This document shows positions 1-12,247 of a stretch of DNA of 22,805 nt, piece by piece. The stretch spans positions 1-22,805 of the forward strand of contig NW_005201391.1 of assembly GCF_000372725.1 (NCBI RefSeq), read 5' to 3'. The notes below the pieces were generated by a model that was given only the letters and a program-made list of their open reading frames with translations, ran no database searches and was not told the DNA's origin. The position numbers and the translations under genes were made by a program. Positions within the stretch are counted from its first letter, which is position 1, and each line of letters opens with the position of its first letter. The stretch is from Emiliania huxleyi CCMP1516. Lineage: Eukaryota; Haptophyta; Isochrysidales; Noelaerhabdaceae.

Positions 1-48
1 ACGTCGCCGCCGTAACGGTCGCCTCTCTCACGGCTGCTTCCCTCACCT

Positions 49-1337
49 ATGCCGCGCTCACCGCCGCCGCCTCACCTTGCCAGGCTCGTCGCGGTGGGCC
101 AAACGGCGCTTGTGCGCGCTCCCACCTGGATGCGGTACTCGATGCTCTGTGGCTGCGCGCCAGACGCCGACGCCGACGCGCACACACTTTTAGAGGAGCT
201 CTTCTCCGTGTCGCACCACGCGCCACCGACCGACCCGCTCGCGAAGCGGTTTGGCTACATCCTCAAGCCGTGGCTGCTGCTGCGCTTCGTCCAGACCATC
301 CGCCTGCCTCGCCGCGACGCAGTAATCATCATGGACTCGGATGGCTTCGTCGCGTGGGGCGGCGCCCGCCGCATGCCCGCCTTGCCGACGGCTCAGATGT
401 ACGGCTACGGCGACCGGTGGCTCGGCCAAATCTGCTCCGGTGATACGGCCGACATCTGCCCCAACATCACAGCCACCGAGGCGCGGGCGCACTACGCGCT
501 CGGCGTCCCGTACCTGCTCACTGTTCCCGCCTTTGAGGCAATCGCGCGCACTTGGATCTACTACATGAGGCGCGTGACGCAGCGGGTTTGGCCATCCATC
601 CTGGCAGACCAGGTGGCTTCCGAGAGCCCTCCGACTGCCAAGCCCGCACCACATCTGCTCGCAAGATAGCCGATAGAGCCTCGCTAGGCACCGCCCAGAC
701 GCTAGCTGCCGCCACCGACCTTCGGACTTCCTGACGCTCGCCCGCCTCCCCCCCACAGTACGCGTATGCGCTCGCGGCGCACTACGCCGGCTTGCAACAC
801 GCGCAGCTAAAGGGCCTAATGGTCTCCGACCCCTCGGTGGGCGGGTCGCCGCGCCTGGCGGAGGGCTGGCAGACTCTCTTTGACCTGCTGCCGCACTCAG
901 TGGCTTGCTCCAACCTCAGCGCCGCGACGGCGGCCGCCGGAGCGCGCGAGCCGCTCCCGATGTTTGTGCACGCGTGCCAGTGGGCCTCGGCCTGCGCCAA
1001 CGGCCTCGACTGGCCCGCGTGCAACGCGTCGCCGCGGGCGGCGCAGTGGCACTTTCACAAGGGCCACGTGCCCAATGCGCACATGTCGTGCGGCTCGCCG
1101 CTGCTCCTGCCGCCGCCGGAGAACTTGTTTGACACGCAGGCGACCGCACGCGGCCGCAGGCACGCCTACATCGTCTGCACCATGACGTCCACCTTCAACG
1201 ACGCCGCCCGGGCGAGCTGCGCGCGCACTGCGACCAAGAAGCGGCACTGTATCCGCATCACACGAGGCCAGGCCGCCAAGATGAACAAGACCAGGCGCGG
1301 GAATATCAAGTATGTTGACGAGTGCAGTACGGAATAG
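49..1337 (+). CDS. HPAT/SERGT-like peptidyl O-glycosyltransferase, two exons, 5' end probably incomplete
   Basis: Exons 49-612 and 759-1337 join in phase 0 across a 146-nt GT-AG intron; the stop is TAG. The translation resembles plant hydroxyproline O-arabinosyltransferases and peptidyl-serine galactosyltransferase (GT95/GT96), secretory-pathway enzymes that add the first sugar to Hyp or Ser. Seen: a DSD metal-binding type motif at residues 96-98 (context VIIMDSDG), GVPYLLTVPAFEAIAR, then across the splice site ADQYAYALAAHYAGL and GLMVSDP, and a late block WHFHKGHVP. The junction falls inside the conserved (D/E)xYAYxxAA block, which supports the intron. No signal peptide or N-terminal part of the domain precedes residue 30, so upstream exons probably lie outside the window and the ATG at 49 may not be the true start. 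This intron lacks the direct repeat seen in the other genes. Family call fairly sure; acceptor and sugar specificity unknown. Confidence 0.72.
613..758 (+). other. Spliceosomal intron, GT-AG, no direct repeat
   Basis: The donor is CAG|GTGGCT, and the acceptor is a C-rich tract followed by ACAG|TAC. Removal restores the glycosyltransferase block. Unlike nearly all other introns here, the exon after AG begins with T and shows no duplication of the intron start. Confidence 0.7.
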
Positions 1338-2456
1338 CTAACCACGTGTACGCGGCTTTTACTTTGTGCATTGTGGGGCCCCACATCTAGAGAGCCTTAC
1401 TTACTCAATATGCTCTAGTCCCCATATGTGGATTCGGGGTGTGTTCACAGCAGTGAGATGCCCTGGGGAGCGCGGGGCCCCTAGAGGGTATCCATGCGGG
1501 GGGCTTCTGGGGGAGCGCCCGGGGGCCCCCGTGGAGGCGCACGCCGTGCGCCGCGCCGCAGCGCGGAAACGGGGCCCCGGCGCTCATACTCGCTCATACT
1601 ACCAACTTCCCGAATAATCACGGAACCAGAGGGCAGATTTGGAGAGATCTCGAGGAGTACATACAGATAGACCCTCTAACCATAAGAAACCTCCGACCTG
1701 ATCGGTCGCGTACTGACACCGCCGACAGATCCACATGTGCATGTGCATGTGCATGTGCATGCAACGTTTAAACACCGTGCCAACGTTAGTCCACCATCCC
1801 TGTGGCAGCGTCGGCGGGCTTGATCATGGCAAACGCAAACTCTCGAGCGCAAACTCAAACAATCATCGATTCTTCGATCCACACATGTCACGTCCTGCAG
1901 CTCCCGCCGATCTACCGCTAACAGATCTTCCCCCCCCCCACCTGTAACCTCTCTTTAAGGTTCCCCATGCCAGTTTCGGGGGGCAAACCCTGCCCGGCCC
2001 CTAGAGCCCCAGGTAAGGCCCAGGTGTGCCCTAGGGCTCAGAAGGGACCAAGAGGAGTCCACAGTCTGAGCCATAGTGCATAGAGCCCATGTCTTTGCCC
2101 CCGAAGGTCGCGTTCAAATGCCCGGAACGGACGTTACAGTGGTGTCCGGCCGGCGCGATCACCGAGCTGTGACGCTCAGCGAGGGAAGCCGGTTGAGGTA
2201 CTGGTTTCTTTGTGTCGGGCGAGGGAGTTTTGTTGTAAAATTCTTTGCACCCAGGCCTGGCCTACGGCCCATGCTGGACCAGCTGAGCAAGGTTTGGGGA
2301 GAATCATATATTAGGATCATCAGATATTCTGACGGATGACCGAAATCACCCGTTTTTTGCCCAAAAAAAGAAAATTTGCACCTATGCCGTAGAGAGGTTG
2401 AGGTGCGAGCCGCCCTGGAGGCAGCTGGGGGTGGGGGGGGGGCGCTACCCGCGGGC
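1338..2456. other. Intergenic, no supportable gene
   Basis: No convincing coding sequence. It holds a hexamer microsatellite (1735-1762), C/G homopolymer runs around 1931-1938, and a stretch near 2236-2300 that resembles 2831-2880 inside the next gene (shared core TGAGCAAGGTTTGG after CTTTGCACCCA), apparently a partial duplicate. An 87-codon open frame at 2076-2339 (+) has no recognisable features. Confidence 0.5.
1735..1762. repeat. Hexamer microsatellite (ATGTGC)4
   Basis: Four perfect ATGTGC units followed by ATGC. Confidence 0.95.
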
Positions 2457-2469
2457 TTAGAAGGCCCGC
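2451..2469 (-). other. Hairpin overlapping the stop codon of the membrane-protein gene
   Basis: Stem GCGGGC/GCCCGC with a 7-nt loop that contains the TAA stop. It could be an RNA 3'-end structure; function unknown. Confidence 0.45.
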
Positions 2470-3856
2470 GCGCAGGGGGGTGGGGCATTGAGACCGGTCA
2501 TGAATGAGTGCGCGACACGCATGTTGCGAGCAGCGTTGTTGATGTTTTGCGCATCGCCACTGACGGCGGCGCGCGAGAGCTGTTGCGAGTGGTGTTGGGC
2601 GAAGCCCCGGGCGCTGCCGGAGGCTGTGCCGTAGTCGGTGCGGTCGACGGCGCTCGGGCTGCCGACCTCTTTGGCGAAGTTGAAGATGATTCTCTTGGTT
2701 GGCGGCGCGACGAGACAAATTTTGACGATTCCGTTCTTGACATGGAGCGCGTCGTAGTACTGTCCCTTGTGCTCTTTGACCCAGCCTTGTTGCCGGTCGC
2801 ATGGACGAGCGGGCCCTGTGACTTGTGGCCGCGCTCTTTGCACCCAAGAACCTTGAGCAAGGTTTGGTCGAGGGTGTTGCCGAAACCAAACTTGTGGCCC
2901 AGTGACGCACACAGCATCCGCCGTGTGCCGCCGAGCCCTGCCCAGCCTGCCTCGTCTTTAGTGAGGGCGCTCTAGGAGCAAAAGTAGCGCAACCGCAAGA
3001 TTTCTTTTCATGCCCGGGGTGGCTTACTACTTTCCCTCCTCCCGCCCCACTCGCAGGGCCCCCCGTACAAGTGGTGTGCTTTTGTCTCGCTTCGAGAGCT
3101 GTCCGAGGTGCCGGTCCTATCCTCCAGAAGCTATTCAGAGGCCGAGGAGCTGGCTCAACACCTTGCACACGCTTTGCCGGCGGCCGCCTACTCTCTTGGC
3201 GCGCAAGACGATTAGTTAGAGTCAGATCTTGGCGGCTGTCCCAAAACGGCTCGTGACCGCTGTCGCTGCCGGTGGTGGGGAGGCCGACTCCATCGGGTGA
3301 GGTGCGCTTGACGCGGGTGCCCTCTGTCGGCAGGAGTGCCGCTGCATCATCGTGCTTGTAGCAGAGAAGGAAACCCACGATGAAGGCTACGAGGTAGATG
3401 GCGTTGACTACGAACGGGTACTTGACGCCTATCGCAGCCAGTGCAGGTGGCCCACGGCGCGCGCAGGGACGCAGGGATTGAGAGCAGCGCATGATTGCCG
3501 GGCTCAATCTCTGTGACGACAAACGCCAGGATGTAGCCAAGAAAGACGGGCACCAGGAAGAACCAGAAGACGATGGCGTAGATCTCCTTCGAGACCGGGA
3601 CCCCAAACCTTGGCGCGACGCCCAGCGTGACGAACATTGCACTCGTCCCAAACCACATCGCCTCGACGAAACGCAGGAATAAGACAGCGCCGGTTCCGCA
3701 CGGAGGGTGGGCAAGCTGTTCGCCGAGCAGGTTGTAGCCCATGATTGCGAGCGTCGAGTCACAGTCGCCTGCTACGTAGCCGAAGAGCAGGAAGAACGAG
3801 AAGATGCCCATGCCAACAAAGTAAAGGCTGAGCGGCTTCAGCCGGTTTGTTGCCAT
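2457..3856 (-). CDS. Predicted four-helix membrane protein, multi-exon, family unknown
   Basis: Exon 1 runs 3856-3499 and starts at ATG with MATNRLKPLSLYFVGMG. It has three hydrophobic segments: LSLYFVGMGIFSFFLLF, a stretch around FVEAMWFGTSAMFV, and IYAIVFWFFLVPVFLGYI. A 70-nt GC-AG intron (3498-3429, phase 1) leads to exon 2 from 3428 with a fourth segment, IYLVAFIVGFLLCY, followed by a polar tail. The middle part is unresolved: the frame stays open, and a donor at 3030 (or 3054) joined to the acceptor at 2972 would keep frame. Exon 2971-2842 and exon 2785-2457 join across a 56-nt GC-AG intron (phase 1), giving the tail block WVKEHKGQYYDALHVKNG and a TAA stop. With those choices the protein is 404 residues. 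I recognise no family. It is divergent with the next gene over 216 bp. Splicing of the first and last introns is well supported by frame; whether one gene or two is less sure. Confidence 0.5.
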
Positions 3857-4072
3857 TTGATAAGCACAGCTCTTGTCTGCAATCACGGGTCCTGTGGGAG
3901 GCGTGCTGTCTTGTTTTCTTTCTTTTCGTGCAGGTCCAATGAGCAGAAACTATCACGCCTTTTTTACACTCGACTCCCCTTTTTAAAATCCGCCTCAGTT
4001 GAGCGGCAAAATTCTTTTTTCCGCGCTGCCGCTCGCTTTGGGGCTCCTTTGGACGCGTCGAGAGAACGCCAA
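3857..4072. promoter_or_regulatory. Bidirectional intergenic promoter region
   Basis: Two divergent start codons (3856 on minus, 4073 on plus) lie 216 bp apart, so regulatory elements must be shared. The stretch has T-rich tracts (3959-3965, 3979-3984) and CAAAATTCTTTTTT at 4007-4020. A similar TAAAATTCTTTT lies just upstream of the ATG at 17488 on the minus strand. No TATA box is obvious. Confidence 0.45.
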
Positions 4073-7965
<3,893 letters not shown>

Positions 7966-8085
7966 TATGTGTGTGGCTGCACCGTGGCACGGTAGTTCGG
8001 AGTACGTACAGTGCCTCTTGGGGCTTGTCTCAGAGCTCTCCCAAAGTCCGTTACTCAAGTACGTTGCCGCGATGAATTCTTTTTT

Positions 8086-8510
8086 TGAGCTTTTTTTTAA
8101 AAGCGCCCGTGGGTTCTTAAACGGCTCTTAAAACCTGCCTAGGCAGGTTTTAAGAGCTGCTGGGCCGCCGATTCCTTAAACGGTCTTAAACGCTTAAACG
8201 GTGCGGGAGAGCTCCCGAGGTCGATGGTCCGGGAGGCTCCCGGTGGACGCCGGAGGCCGGGAAGCTGGCTACAGTCAGCTAGCACACGCGCCCCCTATGC
8301 GAGTATGGCTTACAGATGTGTCTTCAGAGGCGGTTTTGTGCCTAATAACGGCAGTATTGGAGAAAACGGCGCGGAACCCAGCGACGCAGGGCCGGTGAGG
8401 CCGATTTTCTTAAACGGTCTTAAAAGAGGGACCCCCCGTGCCTGCAATCTCTTAAATGGCAATTTCAGCCCCCAAATCTCCTCATTTCTTAAAAGGCCTT
8501 TAAAAAAATC
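8086..8510. repeat. Block of repeated (T)CTTAAACGG(T)CTTAAA motifs
   Basis: CTTAAACGG or close variants occur near 8116, 8174, 8191 and 8410, with looser forms CTTAAATGG (8452) and CTTAAAAGG (8489). Several lie next to TCTTAAA, forming imperfect inverted pairs. The block could be a small non-autonomous element; boundaries unknown. Confidence 0.5.
8124..8157. repeat. Perfect 34-nt palindrome
   Basis: The two 17-nt arms (GCTCTTAAAACCTGCCT and its complement) meet without a spacer at CCT/AGG. It lies in a block with repeated CTTAAACGG motifs. Confidence 0.95.
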
Positions 8511-8640
8511 CGGCCCTCAGAACCCTAGGGGCACCCTATAAGCCGCACGGGTCAGAGAGAGAGAGAGAGCCGTCTCTGGCGTCAGGACATGCACATGCAC
8601 AACAACAACAACAACATACAACATGCACATGCACAATCAT

Positions 8641-8763
8641 GTCAAGTGCTGGAACCCACTCATCAAGTCGATCGACGACGGCGGGGTGGGGCTCGTGGGA
8701 AAATTGTTGCAACGTGGCGTCGGTGGGCCACCTCTAAGGGTTGGAAACACGCTAGACAAGGCG
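8641..8763 (+). repeat. Dispersed repeat, copy 1 (uninterrupted)
   Basis: Starts GTCAAGTGCTGGAACCCACT and ends ACGCTAGACAAGGCG. Nearly identical to 9431-9450 plus 9572-9674. Confidence 0.9.
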
Positions 8764-9317
8764 CCCTAAAAACACGAAGCCCCACTACGCGTACTACGTG
8801 CCTCTCTGCGTGTAGATAAGATAGCGTTTACGTCCGGGTATTAAGTATTGAGGCAGAGCACAAGACACACGGCACCACCGTAGCAATCGCTTGCGCCGCT
8901 ATTTCGTGCGTCTTCTTTGGTGGCCGCGGCGCGAGGCGCGTCGACACGTTGGCCCTGTGCGCCCGCTGGGAAGTGGGATTTTATCCACAATCCAGGGGAT
9001 CTTCGCGCGGAAAACAGCAATGTGCTGCAGAGTTTAACGTCTCACACGTCACACCAAAACGACAAAAGAACCACTCCGCACGGCTTAGGGTACCCCTAGG
9101 CTTAAAAGGGTGGGCCCCCTGGGGCGCCTGCGGCTTACCGGAGGGCAGATAAGAAAAGACTTTTTTTCGCCGCGGCCCAGCATCCTCCCCAACCACATCA
9201 CAAACCGCACCTCCAAGCGCAACGGGGCATCCGGGGGCGCGCTCGGTCGGCAGCATCATCCTCGGGGACAAGGAAGAGGACGCGGCACCTCAATCAACGA
9301 CACGTCCGCATGTGTGA

Positions 9318-9350
9318 GTGTTAGAGTTGTTTGGTATTGCTGAAAATCTC
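9318..9350 (-). repeat. Sequence shared with the 5' flank of the DsbA-like pseudogene
   Basis: Contains GTTAGAGTTGTTTGGTATTG, exactly the reverse complement of 20628-20647, with AAAATCTCTCTC continuing in both copies. Confidence 0.75.
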
Positions 9351-9430
9351 TCTCACCAAACACGTCCGTCCGTGACCGACATCTGCTCGGCGTCTCGCGA
9401 TTCGCCACGATGCGGGACGTGCATTACGAG

Positions 9431-9674
9431 GTCAAGTGCTGGAACCCACTGTATGTATGTAGTAAGGTGAAGAACAGTCAGGCTCGGACTGGACACCAAC
9501 GCGGTATGGGTGGACGCAAGACAGATGATGACGACACGCACGAGCGACACACAGACACAAACAAACCCACTCATCAAGTCGATCGACGACGGCGGGGTGG
9601 GGCTCGTAGGAAAATGGTTGCAACGTGGCGTCGGTGGGCCACCTCTAAGGGTTGGAAACACGCTAGACAAGGCG
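9431..9674 (+). repeat. Dispersed repeat, copy 2, interrupted by a SINE-like insertion
   Basis: The same sequence as copy 1, but split after GGAACCCACT. AACCCACT is present on both sides of the insert (9443-9450 and 9564-9571) and only once in copy 1. Confidence 0.88.
9451..9563 (-). mobile_element. SINE-like short interspersed element flanked by 8-bp target duplication
   Basis: 113 bp, flanked by AACCCACT duplications; the intact site is at 8641-8763. Read on the minus strand it carries CCACCCATACCGCGTTGGTG, then GTCCGAGCCTGACTGTT, and ends in a short CATA-type tail. Related copies lie at about 19888-19976 and 20076-20205 (+). The small size, simple-repeat tail and target duplication suggest retroposition; GTCCGAGCC is only a weak pol III B-box match, so the class is inferred. 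Confidence 0.65.
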
Positions 9675-10030
9675 TTGACGGGGGTCGTTGGGGCGCAAGG
9701 AGCGTGGCCGTCAGGTCGGACTCAGGGCCGGTGCTTTGACGCAGTATATTGTACTTCGAGGTAGTATGAACTCAGAACGGCCCCCCGAGAGCGCCTCTTC
9801 GACGCCCACGGGTCCCGGGGGGTCGGAGGGGTTGCGAGAAGGCCTTGGCTATTTTTTGTTTGAATTCTGGAGGCCGTTCAAACATGTAACGTGCGTTCCA
9901 CGTGCCCGTCCCCAGCAAGGACAACATGCTAGCCCAGCAGGCCGCTCCCACCGCCGCCCGCGGCGGAGGCAAGGCGGCAAAGGGTGGCAAGGGCGGCGGC
10001 AAGGGCGCTGGCAAGGGTGGTGGCCGTGTG

Positions 10031-10483
10031 GCGCACCAGACCCGCTTTGCGCCGCCGCCCTCAACGCCCGATACTCGGTTGAGCCGGCAGAGCGACGGCG
10101 GCAGAGTTGCGGCCGCCGGCGACCTCACACGGCGTCGAGCGCCGTAGAGACGGCCCCGAGAGCCGCCGCCAGGTGTGCCACGACCGCGGTCGCGAGGCTC
10201 GTGGCGATAGATGCGCCAGACCCGCTTGCGCCGCCGCCCTCAACGCCCGATACTCGGTCAGAGCCGGCGGAGCGACGGCGGCGGAGTTGCGGCCGCCGGC
10301 GACCTCACACGGCGTCGAGCGCCGTAGAGACGGCCTCGAGAGCCGCCGCCAGGTGTGCCACGACCGCGGTCGCGACGCTCGTGGCGATAGATGCGCCAGA
10401 CCCGCTTGCGCCGCCGCCCTCAACGCCCGATACTCGGTCAGAGCCGGCGGAGCGACGGCGGCGGAGATGCGGCCGCCGGCGAC
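10031..10483. repeat. Tandem repeat, 180-bp unit, about 2.5 copies
   Basis: CCAGACCCGCTT...GCGCCGCCGCCCTCAACGCC recurs at about 10037, 10215 and 10395. The second and third copies are 180 nt apart and near-identical. Because 180 is a multiple of three, long open frames follow the repeat in several frames; that does not make them genes. Confidence 0.85.
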
Positions 10484-11093
10484 CTTCCCCTCGACCACGC
10501 CGCCGACCCGTCGACAAGCACACGCGGACTGCCATCGAGAAGAAGGAGAAGGATGGCGGCGCATCCGGAGCCCGCGGGCGCAGCGGGCGCGGGTCCGGGC
10601 GCGGGCGGGCGCGCGGGAACCCCGCCAGCGGAGGCGACAATGCCTCTGGCGGCTCTGCAGGCGGCGCGCGGCGCGCCCCTCGCCGGTCTCCCGCACGCTC
10701 CTGAGGGCCGAGAGGGCCGAGAGGCGGGGTCGGTGACCCGGGGGCATGGGCGGTGCGGCCCGCGCCGCGCGCGGGCGCGTGGCAGCCCGTGAGGGCCGAG
10801 ATCGGGTCCGTACTTCGACGTAGTATGGGCCCCCGGCGGCCCTCTACAGCAGCGGCGAAGTGAGCGTGTTTGTGGTGTTGGTGTGGCGTCTGAGCTTGGA
10901 TCTGTGACTAAAGCCGGTTACCACTGATGGATCCCCACCCGAATAACACACAGTGAGCGCCCCAGCGCTTCACTACGCCCTCCGCGCGAAATCGCTAGTG
11001 GTGCTTTGTGGTAGTATATTGTACTTTTGAGTAGTATGGGTACGGTTCCCGAGACCGAGGTGGACGGACCGCTCGACCACTCGACTGGGAAAG

Positions 11094-11175
11094 GATGGGT
11101 GGGTCATAAAGACCACGCACGGAGACGGGTGGGTCAAGAAGGATACAGGCTGGAAAGTGGTCATAAAGACCCATC
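11094..11175 (+). repeat. Short interspersed repeats of GTGGGTCA and CATAAAGACC
   Basis: GTGGGTCATAAAGACC, then GTGGGTCAAGAAGG, then TGGTCATAAAGACCC within 80 nt: imperfect tandem copies. Confidence 0.6.
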
Positions 11176-11327
11176 GTGCCGGAAATATCGGAAGCTCGTC
11201 CGCCGTTTTTTTACTTCATCTTTTAGGCTCGCTGTGAGTTTTCACGACCCACACCCAAGCATGGGTTGATTCATTGTGGCAAGACGCCCCTCCCGTGTTC
11301 CCGGTGTTCAAGGTTTGTCCAAGCATA

Positions 11328-11894
11328 ATGGAGTCATCCCCATCCGACGCTGCTGTGGCTTTCCAACGCGTGCTGAATAACCAGGACACCCTTTCCGACG
11401 TGCTCAACTTCCTGACCGCGAAGGAGCTCGCGCCCACGCGCCGTGTCTGCTGCGCCATGCTGCAGGTGGCCGACAGTCAGGTGCCGCATCGGCTGGCGCA
11501 GATACGGGCCAAACTGTCCGTGAAGACGTTGCCTGAGGCGAGCACGGCGCTACACGCGCTACATCTGGCCGAGGAGTACGCGAGGGGGAGCGAACTCCGC
11601 ACCGCCATCTCCATGTACCTCGACCACATTCGCGTTGAGGCAGCGATGCGGGGCAAGCTCGACGAGTACCAGCCTCGCTGCGATGCTATCGAAGGTCAGT
11701 TTGAGCCGACAACGACGCGGGAGGAGTTCGAGCGCCTGCAGGCGGAGGCGATTGCGGTGGAGCGCGAGATCCACACGGACATGGTCCACGGCCTCGCCAT
11801 TCTGACCCTCGGCCCCGGCCCCGGCACAAACGGCAATGAGGACTTGCACGCTCAGCCCCCAGGCGAGGGGGGCGGGGGATGCGTGATTGCGTGA
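11328..11894 (+). CDS. Small F-box-like protein
   Basis: 188 codons, single exon; starts at ATG (MESSPSDAA) and stops at TGA. Residues 19-50 read DTLSDVLNFLTAKELAPTRR and VCCAMLQ, the hydrophobic pattern of an F-box (L..V..FL....L.....VC). F-box proteins bring substrates to SCF ubiquitin ligases; that role is inferred from the motif alone. The rest is mostly helical and charged, with a heptad-like segment around EEFERLQAEAIAVEREI, and no WD, LRR or Kelch substrate domain, so the protein is short for the family. An in-frame upstream extension from about 11274 is possible but the ATG at 11328 starts the recognisable part. It has no introns, unlike its neighbours. A GCTAGTATGAG phrase downstream (about 11953) recurs at about 20394. 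Confidence 0.6.
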   Translation: MESSPSDAAVAFQRVLNNQDTLSDVLNFLTAKELAPTRRVCCAMLQVADSQVPHRLAQIRAKLSVKTLPEASTALHALHLAEEYARGSELRTAISMYLDHIRVEAAMRGKLDEYQPRCDAIEGQFEPTTTREEFERLQAEAIAVEREIHTDMVHGLAILTLGPGPGTNGNEDLHAQPPGEGGGGCVIA

Positions 11895-12247
11895 GGCGCG
11901 TGCGACGTGGACTGCGCCGGGGATTGCCTAGTGACGCACCAATATGGGTGTGCTAGTATGAGTCCGACTGCAGTTGTAGCGCGCTCTTGCGCAGGGGCGG
12001 TTAGTCAACCGCTATACGTAAGGTACTGTGCTGTGTGAGGTGCTGCTGAGGTACATACACTGGAGATACACTCGCAACACGGTACAGACACGAGACAGCA
12101 AAGACAGAGTCGCGCAGGATGTAGGTAGTAGGGGTGTGCACGGACGGGATGCTTGCGCGGCGACCAGAAGAGCGCAGCTACATCCGCAGCCACCGCCCTC
12201 CCCGCCGTCCCGTGCGTGTGTTCGAAGTCCGAAACTTGCTCGCGCGC
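11895..12247. other. Convergent intergenic region
   Basis: Lies between the F-box-like gene and the 3' end of the minus-strand gene. It contains GCTAGTATGAGTCCGAC (shared in part with about 20394) but no gene that I can support. Confidence 0.5.

Larger units (their letters stand above)
7966..11327. other. Repeat-rich intergenic DNA between two plus-strand genes
   Basis: Palindrome and TTAAACGG-motif block (8086-8510), (GA)n at about 8555-8571, CAA/GCACAT repeats at 8587-8635, a two-copy dispersed repeat (8641-8763; 9431-9674) with an insertion, a 180-bp tandem repeat (10031-10483), and paired TATATTGTACTT motifs near 9745 and 11012. Open frames between 9688 and 10736 follow the tandem repeat in several frames and are not claimed as genes. 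A short Lys/Gly-rich frame at 9902-10147 (+) has no family I can name. Confidence 0.55.

Noticed and set aside
2320..3762. Minus-strand 480-codon continuous open frame
   Set aside because: It is in the right frame only for exon 2 of the membrane protein. Upstream and downstream coding segments lie in other frames and join by short GC-AG introns.
8981..9271. Minus-strand 96-codon open frame
   Set aside because: No domain, begins and ends within repeat-rich DNA, and part of its upstream flank is a copied sequence.
9688..10704. Long plus-strand open frame (and rival frames on both strands) across the 180-bp tandem repeat
   Set aside because: Open in several frames at once because the repeat unit is a multiple of three and GC-rich; no domain and an Arg/Ala/Pro-biased translation.
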